Below are positions 1-9,960 of a DNA stretch of 64,000 bases, one piece after another (position 1 is the stretch's first letter; each line of letters opens with the position of its first letter). Both the position numbers and the translations under genes were made by a program. The stretch is from Triticum aestivum (Eukaryota > Streptophyta > Magnoliopsida > Poales > Poaceae). The notes beneath the pieces are model-generated. The model saw only the letters and a program-made list of their open reading frames with translations. It was not told the DNA's origin and ran no database searches. The stretch is from assembly GCF_018294505.1 (NCBI RefSeq), contig NC_057809.1, positions 419,047,485-419,111,484 on the forward strand. The letters run 5' to 3'.

Positions 1-49
1 ACTGACTCTAAAAAGAAGGGTAAGAAGACTTTCAAGAAGAACAAGAAGG

Positions 50-1376
50 ATGAGGGACTGCTTTACTTGTGGTTCGTTTGAACACTGGGTAAACAAGTGC
101 CCTAACAAGTACAAGAAGCCAGGACAGGACTCCAAGTCTGTCAACATGATTGTGGGCAACAATGAGGATGGTGCATCTGGGTACGGTAATTTATTTACTT
201 TTTTCAGTGTTTCAGCCCGTCGATTGGTGGGTGGACACTGGTGTAGGCGTTCATGTGTGTGCTGACATTTCATTGTTCACTTCTTATCAGGTCACAGGCC
301 ACGGGTCCGTATTGATGGGGAATGGCGCGAGTGCTTCTATTCATGGTGTTGGCACGGTCAATCTGAAGTTTACTTCGGGAAGGATCGTGCAGCTGAAGAA
401 CGTGCAGCATGTCCCCGCCATCAAGAAGAACCTCGTTAGTGGCTCCCTTCTATGTAGAGAAGGGTTTAAGTTGGTTTTCGAGTCTAATAAATTAGTTGTT
501 ACGAAATGTGGACTCTTTGTTGGAAAAGGTTATGAGAGCGAAGGGATGTTCCGCCTTTCCCTCACAGATTTTTGTAATAAAGTCGTGAACCATATTCATT
601 CGAATGTTAATGAATTTGAAGTTTGGCATTCACGTCTTTGCCACATTAGTTTCGGTGTTATGACGCGACTAGCCAAGTTGGATTTAATCCCGAGTTTTAC
701 CCTAGCCAAAGGTTCTAAGTGCCTTTCATGTGTGCAAGCTAAGCAACCTCGCAAGCCTCACAAGGCCGTGGAGGAGAGACACTTGCCACCATTAGAACTC
801 ATACATTCTAATCTTTGTGAGATGAATGGTGTGTTGACCAAAGGTGGAAAGAAATACTTCATGACATTGATAGATGATTCCACTAGATATTGCTATGTGT
901 ATCTGTTAAATACTAAAGATGAGGCTCTACACTACTTTAAAATCTATAAGGCAGAAGTTGAGAATCAGGTTGAAAAGAAAATTAAACGAGTCCTGTCAGA
1001 TCGTGGTGGAGAGTACTTCTCGAGTGAGTTTGATTCCTTTTGTGCGGAACATGTCATTATTCATGAGAGGACGCCTCCCTATCCACCCCAATCAAACGGG
1101 GTTGCCGAGCGGAAAAATCATACTCTAACTAATTTGGTTAACGTCATGTTAGATACATTGGATTTATCCAAGGCATGGTGGGTGGAGGCTATATTGACAG
1201 CATGTCATGTCCTGAATGAAGTTCTGACAAAGGATAATGAGATCACTCCCTATGAGAAATGGGTGAAGAGAAGGACAACACTCTCGTACTTGCGTACTTG
1301 GGGCTGTTTGGCGACAGTCAATGTGTCGATCCCCAAAAAGCATAAGCTTGGACCCCAAGACTGTGGACTGCGTTAA
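50..1376 (+). pseudogene. C gag end, protease and integrase
   Basis: A CCHC zinc knuckle (CFTCGSFEHWVNKC) ending gag is read near 55-105. The reading frame then changes near 200-220 to one giving the aspartic protease motif DTG (about 232-240). The integrase follows: an HHCC-type zinc region (WHSRLCH near 625, CLSC near 718) and the DDE core with LIDDSTRY near 870, SDRGGEY near 998 and NGVAERKNH near 1097. A run of one extra C near 1351-1355 then shifts the frame, so the long frame ends at 1376 and the polyprotein continues in another frame. The product would have matured and integrated the element's cDNA; this copy cannot make it intact. Confidence 0.85.
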
Positions 1377-3237
1377 TTTGGGCTACACTAAGAACATCGT
1401 TGGCTATAGATTTCTAGTAGTGAAATCTGAGGTACCTGACCAGAAGGTCGGTACAATTATGGAGTTTAAGGATGCTACATTCTTTGAGGATATTTTTCCT
1501 ATGAGAGATATGCAAAGCACTTCTAGACAGGAATCTGAGGAGACTCCTAAGCCTGCCATTCCTATGGATTATTATGAACAAACACATGATGAAAATCCTG
1601 AGGAAGATGACGAGGAAACCCTTGGTAGGGGCAAGATACAAAGGACTGCAAAGACCTTTGGTGATGATTTCTTCGTGTACCTCGTGGATGATACTCCCAT
1701 TTCTATTTCAGAAGCGTATGCCTCTCCAGAAGCTGGCTACTGGAAGGATGCGGTCCGTAGAAAGATGGATTCCATCATGGCTAAAGGGACATGGGAGATC
1801 ACTGAGCGTACCTATGGTTGCAAACCATTAGGATGTAAGTGGGTGTTCAAAAAAAAGCTTAGGCCCGATGGTACGATTGAAAAGTACAAGGCTAGGCTTG
1901 TGGCCAAGGGCTATGACCAGAAAGAAGAGGAAGATTTCTTTGACACTTATTCACCTGTGGCTAGACTGACCACCATTCGAGTACTACTCTTGTTGGCGGC
2001 CTCGCATGGTCTTCTCGTCCACTAGATGGATGTTAAGACGACTTTCCTGAATGGAGAGCTAAACGAGGAAATCTACATGCAACAGCCAGATGGCTTTATG
2101 ATAGATGGTCAGGAAAGAAAGGTGTGTAGGTTGCTGAAATCTTTATATGGCCTGAAGCAAGCACCTAAGCAATGACATGATAAGTTCAATACAACTCTGA
2201 CATCTGTTGGTTTCGTTGTTAATGAGGCTGACAAATGTGTATACTATCGCCATGGTGGGGGCGAAGGAGTTATAATGTGCTTGTATGTTGATGACATACT
2301 GGTATTCGGAACCAACCTCAAAGTCATTGAGGAGGTCAAGTTGTTTCTGTCTCAGAACTTTGAGATGGAAGACCTTGGTGTGGCTGATGTTATCTTGAAC
2401 ATCAAGCTGCTGAGAGATAATGAGGGTGGGATTACACTTCGGCAATCCCACTATGTTAAGAAAGTGTTGAGTCATTTTGGATATTCGGATTGCACACAAT
2501 CTCAAACACCATATGATCCTAGCGTGTTGATTCGAAAGTCCAAAGGCATGGCTATAGATCAATTGAGATACTCTCAAATCATAGGTTCACTTATGTACCC
2601 AGCGAGCGCAACGAAGCCTGACATCGCGTTTGCTGTGAGTAAACTGAGCCGGTTTGTTTCCAAACTGGGTGATGTACATTGGCATGCTGTTGAACGAGTT
2701 ATACACTATCTGAAAGGTACTATGAACTATGGACTTCACTGTACCGGAGACCCGCCGGTACTTGAAGGGTATAGTGATGCGAATTGGATCTCTGATGCTG
2801 ATGAGATGAAGACCACAACTGGATATATGTTTACTCTTGGAGGTGGCGCTGTTTCCTAGAAGTCTTGCAAGCAAAATATCTTAATGATATCGACAATGGA
2901 AGCAGAATTAACAGCATTAGACACATCTGGTGTTGAAGCAGGATGGCTTCGAGATCTTTTGATGGACTTGCCATTGGTTGATACACTGGTTCCGGCTATC
3001 CTTATGAACTGTGACAATCAGACTGTCATCACCAAGGTGAAGAGTTCAAAGGACAACATGAAGTCCAACAAACACATAAGAATGAGATTAAAAGTTGTCA
3101 GAAAATTAAGAAACTTCGGAGTGATAGCGTTGGACTATGTCCATACGGCTAAGAATCTGGCAGATCCCTTTACGAAAGGGCTATCATGTGTTGTGATAGA
3201 TAATGCATCAAGGGAGATGGGTATGAGACCCACATGA
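1321..3237 (+). pseudogene. C reverse transcriptase and RNase H, three stops
   Basis: One frame from 1321 to the stop at 3235-3237 holds the rest of the copia polyprotein. It includes GCKWVFKKK and KARLVAKGY (about 1830-1910), the RT catalytic motif YVDDI (about 2284-2298), LSRFVS, the RNase H start EGYSDANW (about 2764-2788) and the terminal NLADPFTKGL (about 3154-3183). Three in-frame stops interrupt it at 2023-2025 (TAG before MDVKT), 2173-2175 (TGA where copia RTs have Trp) and 2857-2859 (TAG where they have SWKSCKQ). Each is one transition from the family's usual codon, as expected of long-methylated repeat DNA. The last residues run into a noncoding tail. Confidence 0.85.
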
Positions 3238-3714
3238 GTTGCCATGGTGGTAACCCAACCTATGTGATCGGAGATCCCGTGAAGTAGGACCTGGGAAAAC
3301 AAGCCAGTGGTGAATTGAGGAGAGTAACTATACTAACCAACTCGGTTGGAGATGCAATACTCTCAATATTGTATGGTAGGATGACTATTGTCTTAATGAG
3401 TTCCAAAGCTTATGTAAGCAAGATGCTTTCCTACAGAGTGATCTTTGGAGGAACACACCTATGTGAGCCTGACTGCTGGTCATAGTCTATGAGATTGGGG
3501 TGATCTCTAGTAAGCTCATGAATAGGCCAGGAGTGTGACTTATATGCTCCACCCGAGGGATCAGCCTTCGGCAGCCCAGTACCAGTAAGACATGTGTTGA
3601 AGCTTCTTTACGCCAAACTGACAATTCAAGGCATAGTCCATTGTTCAGTTGTGAAGGAGTGTAGATGCTTACTCTAGGTGAAGCTCAACCTTAACATGTC
3701 TTCACTGAAACACT
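3238..3714 (+). other. C 3' untranslated region
   Basis: Noncoding sequence between the end of C pol and its 3' LTR. No credible reading frame is visible. Element G inserted at its right end and moved the final 62 bp (16989-17050) some 13 kb away. The pieces belong together because the 5-bp duplication ACACT sits on both sides of G. Confidence 0.7.
3710..3714. repeat. Left target-site duplication of G (ACACT)
   Basis: ACACT directly precedes the first TG of the G LTR and recurs at 16984-16988 directly after the terminal CA of the other LTR. A perfect 5-bp duplication shows that G inserted as one unit. Confidence 0.95.
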
Positions 3715-4225
3715 TGTCGTGGTTTTGTCACGGCAGATGTCCTAGAGAAAGGACTTAGTCGTGGAGCCATCGCGACGGGTTAGCTTGAAGGAGTTAAAGC
3801 GGACACAAGGACGCAAGAGAGTTTATACTAGTTCAGCCCCTTCGAGGAAGGTAAAAGCCTACTTCTAGTTGTGATGGAATTGATGTGGTTTCGAGGACTA
3901 GGGAGCAAACAAGCTTCGCCTATGTCTCGAGTTGTTGTCTATTGTCCTTGAACCGCCGCCGGGTTGTCCCCTTATATACCCGGGTGACGCCCGTCGGTCC
4001 ACAGAGTCCCTACACCGGTTCATACTTGTATCCGGGTTGGTCTCTCCTTATTCCTAGCTTATAATACAAGTTTACATACCAGGCCGGTTTACGGCTACAG
4101 GTCTTAAACCGACTACAGGCCTTGGGCCCTTATCTTCCTCCTTGGGTTTTAACACCCTTGAACTACTGATGACGTTAACCCAGCCCAGGTAGGCCGGTTT
4201 ATGCCCAGTAGTAATATCCCCAACA
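3715..4225 (-). repeat. G 3' LTR (511 bp)
   Basis: Starts TGTCGTGG and ends CCCCAACA on the plus strand. It pairs base for base with 16473-16983 apart from 11 substitutions. On the minus strand a TATA-like TATATAAGG (plus-strand 3972-3979) could be the core promoter. It contains two CCGGTTTA words (about 4085 and 4194). Confidence 0.95.
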
Positions 4226-4245
4226 TTAGGCCCCAGATTGATTTG
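4226..4245 (-). other. G polypurine tract region
   Basis: On the minus strand, directly upstream of the 3' LTR, is a purine-rich stretch containing TGGGGCCTAA. It is positioned as the primer for plus-strand cDNA synthesis. It has two pyrimidines near the LTR, so the exact tract is uncertain. Confidence 0.6.
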
Positions 4246-4478
4246 AACTGGTTCATGTCAATCCTTAGCAAAAAATATTCTTCTTCAACATCTTCTTGTA
4301 GTTGTTGAACCGCCGTGACGTCATCTTCTCTGGTTGTTGTAAACCGGCATGGCGTCATCTGTCATAAAGAAAAACATCCATGATATCTTCTTATTTAATA
4401 GATTTGCAATGACCGAGGCGACAGCTCTGCTTCCAAGATTTGTGGTTCCTTGATTCACGCGCCTGACACATGTCCCTT

Positions 4479-4662
4479 GCCTTATAAATAGGACCGAAGG
4501 GTCATTTCCTTTCTCCCCTTCGTCCCCTTTCTCTTCGTCTTCCTCGCGTCGCCAGCCTCGGAGCTCCGCCGCCGTCATTAACCTTTGCACCGTCTTGGGC
4601 CGCTGCATCAACCTGAACGCACCAGAGCACTGCGGTAGCTTTCCGCATCCTCCTTGATTCTG
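4479..4662 (+). promoter_or_regulatory. Core promoter and first exon of the antisense gene
   Basis: A TATA box (TTATAAATA, 4482-4490) lies on the plus strand, opposite to G. It is followed by a pyrimidine-rich CTCCCCTTCGTCCC stretch typical of plant transcription starts and a noncoding exon. A GTAAG donor at 4663 ends the exon. The distance from the TATA box to the CT-rich start, about 30 bp, is normal. The start site is inferred, not shown. Confidence 0.65.
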
Positions 4663-5170
4663 GTAAGCCTTCTGTTCTTCTTAACATGGATCTGTTCTAG
4701 GGTTTCTTGTTCTTGGCGTGTTAATCACTTGTTCATGCTCGTACCCAGACTCCTGGATAGATCTGTGAAACCCTGCTCTGAGTAGCAATAGCTTTTAGCC
4801 TCCGCCTGTAGTTTCCTGCTCTAGTCCTTAGATCTCATCTATATATCTGCCCATTGATTCACTTCCGCTCTGCTTTTAAGTCTTCGACTATTTTTCTTAT
4901 TTTCTGAACTTGCTTCAGATCCAATGTTGTAACAAGATCTTGTGAAACCTGTTTCTGCATACTTAACCATCCGCAATCTCAATTGCTTCAATGTTTAGGT
5001 CAGGCGGTTTAACCTTATAGAAAATTTTCCGAACCGGTATATGCCATTAGTCCCCTTGTTGAACCGCCAAATGTAGGTTGCTTCATGAAACTCCGGTTTA
5101 GATAGGGCTGTTTCCGGTTTAACATTGTACATATCAATGCATTTTTGAACCGGGATCTTTTACCTTGTAG
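4663..5170 (+). other. Predicted 5' UTR intron of the antisense gene
   Basis: Begins GTAAGCC after TTCTG and ends TACCTTGTAG, eight bases before the ATG at 5179. It is T-rich, as plant introns are. It holds several CCGGTTTA-type words (near 5004, 5094 and 5114). A leader intron next to the start codon is common in expressed plant genes. Confidence 0.65.
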
Positions 5171-5178
5171 ATTCCATC

Positions 5179-6061
5179 ATGGCCAAGCGAGTGTATGAGT
5201 GCAATTGGGTTCCTTCTCGCGTCACCGAGGCTGAACTGGACGATTTAGTCCTGATTGGTGCTTTAGACAGCAAGGATACAATCCATTGGAGGGCTCCTGG
5301 CAAAGAATGCCCTCCTACACCTCGAGAAGGAGAGGTTGTTGTTTTCGTAGATCACTTAGCCCGGGGCTTTAAGCCGCCCGGTTCTAAATTTTACCGGGAT
5401 GTCTTAGCCGATTTTCAGCTCCACCCACAAGATACTGGCCCCAACTCTGTCACAAATATGTGTCACTTCCAAGTGCTCTGTGAAGCGTTCTTTCAGGAGG
5501 AGCCCACAGTGGAACTGTTCAGAGACCTATTCCATCTAAACCGTTGTACTGAATTTACTGACGGCTCCAATACGGAGCTGGGTGGTGTGGCGATTCAGAA
5601 AAGGAAAGAGGTCACATACCCTCACGCAAAACTGCATAGCCACCCCAAAGAATGGAATCAGACATGGTTCTACTGCAAAGACACCTCCCCTGCTGGTGAG
5701 AATCCCTTGCCCGGCTTTTGACTGGAGCGGCTCAGCAACACACACCCTTCTCCACAAAGATTGACTGCACAGGAGAGAAGTAAATATGCTCCTCAGCTGT
5801 CAAAGCTCAGAGCTTTTATGGCCAATGGCTTAACAGGGGTTGACCTTGCCCGCTGTTGGATATCATGGAGCATACTGCCACTTAGCCTGCGCTCCGGTTT
5901 GATGTGCCAGTATACTGATCGTGTTAATGACCCACTGCGACACTCAAGACTCCAGCTCTCTGGTGAAGAAATCACAGAGGTTGTACGTAAGATACTGAAT
6001 GAACCGGAACACATCTGCGCCAGAACCGACCTGCTTCCCTTCCACCAACAAACCGCCAGCT
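5179..6061 (+). pseudogene. Antisense gene exon 1, Transposase_28-like domain
   Basis: Starts at ATG 5179 (MAKRVYECNWVPSRV), the first ATG after the leader intron. It reads openly to a TGA at 5719-5721 and continues in the same frame (LTAQERSKYAPQLSKLRAF from 5761) to the donor AGCT/GTAAG at 6061/6062. The stop fits a CGA to TGA change, since relatives I recall run through here. The motifs VVFVDHLARGF, LHPQDTGPNSV and FLDLFHLN-like (FRDLFHLNRCTEF) are typical of the family found in antisense frames of plant gypsy elements. No TM segment or signal peptide is seen. Confidence 0.7.
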
Positions 6062-6144
6062 GTAAGACTTTGATTTTTCTCTTTGCTGAATCTGTTATTG
6101 ATATGTCTGGTCATTGTTTTTAACATCAGTGTCTGCATGATCAG

Positions 6145-6782
6145 GGCGATGATCCGTTTTGGAGCAAAAAACTGCCGCAGGAGAAACCAGAGAAACCAGA
6201 CAAACCGGAAAGAGCAACCTGGCAGAAAACTAAAGCTGTAAAGAAGACTGCCCATAAGAAAAGAACCACTGCATCTTCTAACCCGGCCCCTGACAATGAG
6301 GTGGATAATCCGGACTTTGAGGTAGAGCTTGACTCACTTGGTTTCTTTTTCATCCGTCTTATTGATGATAATATTTGTCAGGATGATGCCGAAGCCAGCC
6401 ACGCAGATGTCGCAGAGGTAACTATTCTCTCTTTCGATTCAGAAACTTTGCCTTCACAAAAAATCCGTCAGGCAAACCGGAAAGTTAAATTTTCTCATCC
6501 TCTTGCTTATTTGGATCCTAAACTTCTTATGAAGACCCAACAACACGAAGCTCGCCGCACCACCCGGCACAACGGCGAGGTAGTTACCTCCGCCGGTTTA
6601 CCGAACAGTCCGGTTCGGAAATGCCATTCCGAGGTCTCTAATTTGTTTGTCAGTGCTTGTCCTAAAGCGGGCTGCTTTCGTGAACCTCTTAATCCATCTG
6701 ACTCTGATTATCAGGTTACTTCCCACTCATCTTCTGGCGAATCATCGGCTACTCAGCTCCCACCGCTCAAAACGGTGCTTGG
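6145..6782 (+). CDS. Antisense gene exon 2, charged linker
   Basis: Acceptor GATCAG at 6139-6144, donor GG/GTAAGC at 6783. The protein starts GDDPFWSKKLPQEKPEKPDK. It is Lys/Pro/Glu rich, then Ser/Asp rich, and looks disordered. Reading GDDPFW in frame needs a splice phase that exon 1 does not supply, so either exon 1 has lost a base or the border is slightly different. An internal T-rich stretch (6341-6381) looks intron-like but is only 41 bp, too short for a plant intron, so I keep it as coding. Confidence 0.6.
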
Positions 6783-6860
6783 GTAAGCTATACTTATTGT
6801 GACGTTTGCAGTACATTGCCTTAGAACATATTCTGTATTTGATTTTGTTATTCTTCTTAG

Positions 6861-7376
6861 GGCCAAACCTAGGCCAAGCAAGAAAGCCCGCCTGGCAAAG
6901 CGGCCGAAGACAACGTCATTCTTGAAGTAGACAAGACACCCAATGTTGAAGCGGCTATTCCTGAGGATATTCCCAACGATCCACCGCAGCAAGATGACGA
7001 CCTTATTGCAGAAGAGAGACCTACTGACACCTCAGGTCCTACCCATCAGCCTACAGGTTCCATCCGGATTGAAGGCTCCACCGGTCCCGCAAAGCCTACT
7101 AACAAGCCAATAGCTCCAGTGCAAACTGGCGGTACAAAAGATGATGAGGTTGTCATTACTGGTACTAGCCATACTGAGCCAAACAATCCTGTCGCTTTAT
7201 CCAAGCATTCTGCCAAGGAAGAACTTGCTGCCTTTGGTAAAGGCAAGTGGAACGCTGATCTGACGACTTACTCTGCTCTGAACGCCCAAGATATCCATTC
7301 CGGCTATCTGAACCGGCTGTATACCAGCCGTGACTATGAAGCCTGTCTGGTTAATATGATGAAAGACAAATATGAG
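6861..7376 (+). pseudogene. Antisense gene exon 3, frameshifted
   Basis: Acceptor TTCTTAG at 6854-6860. The join with exon 2 is in phase (GG/G) and gives AKPRPSKKARLAKRPK, a basic, nuclear-localisation-like patch. That frame stops at TAG near 6927. The conserved-looking continuation (EDNVILEVDKTPNVE and onward to KDKYE) lies in another frame, so an indel occurred between about 6862 and 6910. The exon ends TATGAG/GTAAC at 7376. Confidence 0.65.
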
Positions 7377-7427
7377 GTAACTTCCATACGCTCCTTCCTG
7401 CTTGTATGCTTCCATTCCTGACTCTCC

Positions 7428-7800
7428 TAGCCCCCAAGGGCCGGTTTAGAATATTCTTTCAAACCGGGACTTAAATAATATCAATCTTGTTGCTTTGAAA
7501 TGTGCTGATGTAGCCCCCAAGGGCCGATTCAACTTTAGCGTAGTTAAACCGGTACTTTAAGTAACTGAAACTGCCTCATCAGAATATATATGACCAAATA
7601 GTCATTAGCCCCCAAGTGCCAAGTTGAATACTTGTATTGATCTTGGGACTTTGTAAATAACTGAAAGATGAAGATCAAATAGCCATTAGCCCCCAAGTGC
7701 CAAGTTGAATACTTGTATTGATCTTGGGAATTTGTAAATAATTGAAAGATGAAGATGTAAACCGGAGGCCGCTTTAGATCAAATATGCATTAGCCCCCAA
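7428..7800 (+). repeat. Tandem repeats within antisense-gene intron
   Basis: The intron 7377-7882 contains five copies of AGCCCCCAAG (near 7429, 7513, 7607, 7688 and 7792), spaced about 80-105 bp. Two full neighbouring units (7604-7684 and 7685-7765) match almost exactly with an 81-bp period. Related CCCCAAGTG units recur downstream of the gene at 9633-9775. Confidence 0.85.
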
Positions 7801-7882
7801 GTACTAAGCGCATAACTTGTTATGTGGTTGGTACTTGAATCCTTCTACCAATTTGCTGAAGCATATATCTGTATGCACGCAG

Positions 7883-8159
7883 GCGGAGCTGAAGACGAAG
7901 GAGAACCAAGTCATCGATCTTCAAGAAGCCCTGAAAACCCAACAAGCTGAAACCTCCAAAGCAAAAGAAGGATTGGCCAGTGCTTTAAGTGCCATGGAAC
8001 AACTTAAGGAGAACTTCAAGAAGAAACAGGCAGACTGGGCCACTGAGAAATCCGCTTTGATCAAACAAGCAGAGGATGTTGAGGCTGCACTAAAACCAGT
8101 GGCAGATGAACTGACCAGCATAAAGCGGCACGTGCATGCCATGACTGTTGCTATCTTTG
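7883..8159 (+). CDS. Antisense gene exon 4, coiled coil
   Basis: Acceptor CACGCAG at 7876-7882, donor TTTG/GTAAGC at 8160. It joins exon 3 in phase 0 (KYE/AELK). The peptide AELKTKENQVIDLQEAL and the roughly 75 residues that follow are Lys/Glu/Ala/Leu rich with heptad spacing, a clear coiled coil that suggests self-association or partner binding. The exon is intact. Confidence 0.75.
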
Positions 8160-8236
8160 GTAAGCCAGTTTTCCTACTGAATTGGCTCTGCCTTCTGACA
8201 AAGTCGCCGGTTTATTAACCCTTTATGGTATTTCAG

Positions 8237-8892
8237 GGACACGCATCGGTCACCTGGGGTCAGATGTATGGAAGAAGCTAAAAGCCGCCTATACATTAGT
8301 TGAACAACTGTATACTGGTGCCCAGCGGATCATCTGTACCGCCTCTCATAACAAACCAGCGCCTACTTTGATTCAAGATACTCTGATGAAACTGTCGGTG
8401 CTTCCTGCCCAGATTGAAGAGCTAAAGAAATCTGCTGCTCGAACCGGCGCAATCAATGCTTTAATCCGGGCAAAAGCCTGGGTGCCGGATTTTGATCCTA
8501 TTGAAGCGGCTCAGGGCTATCCCAACTTGAAGGAAGACGGATCAGAATTTGGTGAAGCGGATCTACGAGCGATAAACCGGGAGGTGCGTCCACTAGCTTG
8601 TCAGTTGGCTGAGGAAGCGGACTTGTCTCGTTATCAAGCGCAATACGACAGTCAGAACAAGCGAATAGCTGCGCCAATCCATGAATCGGAAAATCTGATT
8701 CCTCCAATCCGTAAGCATACTTACGCTCCCGATATTGACCCGTCCTTACTGATCGACGATGAAGCTGTTTTTCAAGCATTAATGGGAATCGACTGGACAA
8801 CTGTGGATTTACAGCCACTGGGTAGGGACACGGAGGCTGAAGCGGCGCAGGATGACCCGCAACCATCAGGCCAGGCCGGTGACCAAGCTTGA
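8237..8892 (+). CDS. Antisense gene exon 5, C-terminal domain
   Basis: A short 77-bp intron (8160-8236, GTAAGCC to TTTCAG) precedes it, and the phase-1 join G/GG keeps the frame exactly. The exon encodes TRIGHLGSDVWKKLKAAYTL and about 195 more residues, ending SGQAGDQA at TGA 8890-8892. The middle (QIEELKKSAARTGAINALIR) is helical, and the tail is acidic. I recognise this tail as common to antisense frames of Triticeae gypsy elements but know no function. Confidence 0.75.
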
Positions 8893-9960
8893 ACCGGAAG
8901 CCGGTTTAAAAACTGCCTCTTCTTCGCAAAAAACAATTACATTATTTAAGGGCACCATGTTGCCTTGTAATAGGCTAGTTGATACTTTTGATGTTGATAT
9001 GCCTTCGCGCATAACGTGCTCTTCCTGTGGTTATGAACTTTCCAAATGCTTTCTGAAATGAAAAATTTGTCAAATGCCACCGCGGTTGTACCGTCAGGCG
9101 GAATATGATGTCTGCATATATAAAATCAAACAAAATTTTAAGTATACGACCAAACTTTTGAGATACATAATACCTGCCGTCATTGATCGTGAAGGTGGCT
9201 TAGCCAATCTTGAAGCGGAGTTTTGTAAACCCACACTGTTTGGAGGAGATGACAGCTCCTGTATATATATATATATGATGCCGGTTTACCATGTAAACCG
9301 TGTCGGGTTATAATAAACGCCGTGTTACTCCATAAGAGGATGTTAACAGCACAGATCAAACCGGTCAAATAGCCTCCGGATTGACGTGAACTGTGTTCCG
9401 TCAATCGAAAAAAAATTGGTCGGTTTAAGAAACACAATGAAAAGCAAAGAACCCCCCTTCAAAGAAAAGTGTGAAGCAAAAGAAAATTTTTATTAAAGCT
9501 GATCAAATGGCGTAACCATGGCTAAACACGACCAAGTTCCCGTTAGGTGTAACTATGGTTCTAGTCAGCCAGGTCCCCAGATAAAATCGTGGCATTTATG
9601 CCGACTAAATGGCGTGGTCATGGTTCGGGTTCGACCAAGCCCCCAAGTGATTCTGTGGCCTTAGGCCGACCAAGAGGCATGACTGGTTCAGACATGACCA
9701 AGTCCCCAAGTGGTCTGGTGGCTTTCGCCTATCAAGAGGCATGGTATTGGTTCAGACACGACCAATCCTCCAAGTGATATAACACGATGCTTTTAGCAAA
9801 GCGAACTCAAGGGGTAAACCGGAGGCCGCTTTAGGGCAACTCCGTGTATCCTCACATGATGTAAAAGAACAGATACCCCGCTTTAGCCGAGGTTCCGGTT
9901 TATTATATTTAATCATAATATATACATTGTCATAATATGTACATATGTATAGCCAATGGC
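8893..9960. repeat. Spacer between antisense gene and pol, with tandem units
   Basis: Holds the presumed 3' UTR of the antisense gene, a short (TA)n run near 9261-9276 and a degenerate tandem array. GACCAAG-CCCCAAGTG units start at 9633, 9696 and 9760, a period of 63-64 bp. The 20-mer TAAACCGGAGGCCGCTTTAG at about 9815 is also present in the intron at about 7757. No credible reading frame is seen. Antisense-gene and pol transcripts converge here. Confidence 0.7.

Larger units (their letters stand above)
1..3714 (+). mobile_element. Ty1/copia element C, cut by window start
   Basis: Degenerate copia retrotransposon whose 5' LTR and most of gag lie outside the window. Domain order is zinc knuckle, protease, integrase, reverse transcriptase, RNase H; integrase before RT defines copia. 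The element is interrupted at 3714 by gypsy element G and resumes at 16989 with its polypurine tract and 3' LTR. That LTR is again interrupted by S1 and finishes near 34005. The coding region carries two frame breaks and three in-frame stops, so this copy is dead. I cannot assign a named family. Confidence 0.85.
5179..8892 (+). pseudogene. Spliced antisense gene carried by G (overall)
   Basis: Plus-strand gene between the pol end and 3' LTR of minus-strand element G. Predicted coding exons are 5179-6061, 6145-6782, 6861-7376, 7883-8159 and 8237-8892, all with GT..AG borders. The joins exon 2/3, 3/4 and 4/5 keep frame at the splice. The N-terminal part resembles the plant family called 'putative gypsy type transposon' (Pfam Transposase_28), the middle is acidic and low complexity, exon 4 is a coiled coil and exon 5 is a globular, helix-rich tail. 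No catalytic motif is recognised and the role is unknown. This copy is broken by a TGA at 5719-5721, a frame mismatch at the exon 1/2 join and a frameshift inside exon 3. Its introns survive retrotransposition because the genomic RNA carries them in the unspliceable orientation. Confidence 0.75.

Noticed and set aside
4149..4687. Minus-strand frames opposite the promoter and first exon of the antisense gene
   Set aside because: Low-complexity translation of the CT-rich leader; the plus-strand TATA box and splice donor explain this stretch better.
6341..6381. A possible extra intron in exon 2 of the antisense gene (GTTTC..TTTGTCAG)
   Set aside because: Only 41 bp, shorter than plant introns generally are, and the frame stays open through it.
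5179..8892. The antisense gene as an ordinary host gene captured recently
   Set aside because: Its N-terminal domain belongs to a family I know from antisense frames of many gypsy elements, and it shares repeats with the rest of G, so it is an old part of this lineage rather than a fresh capture.
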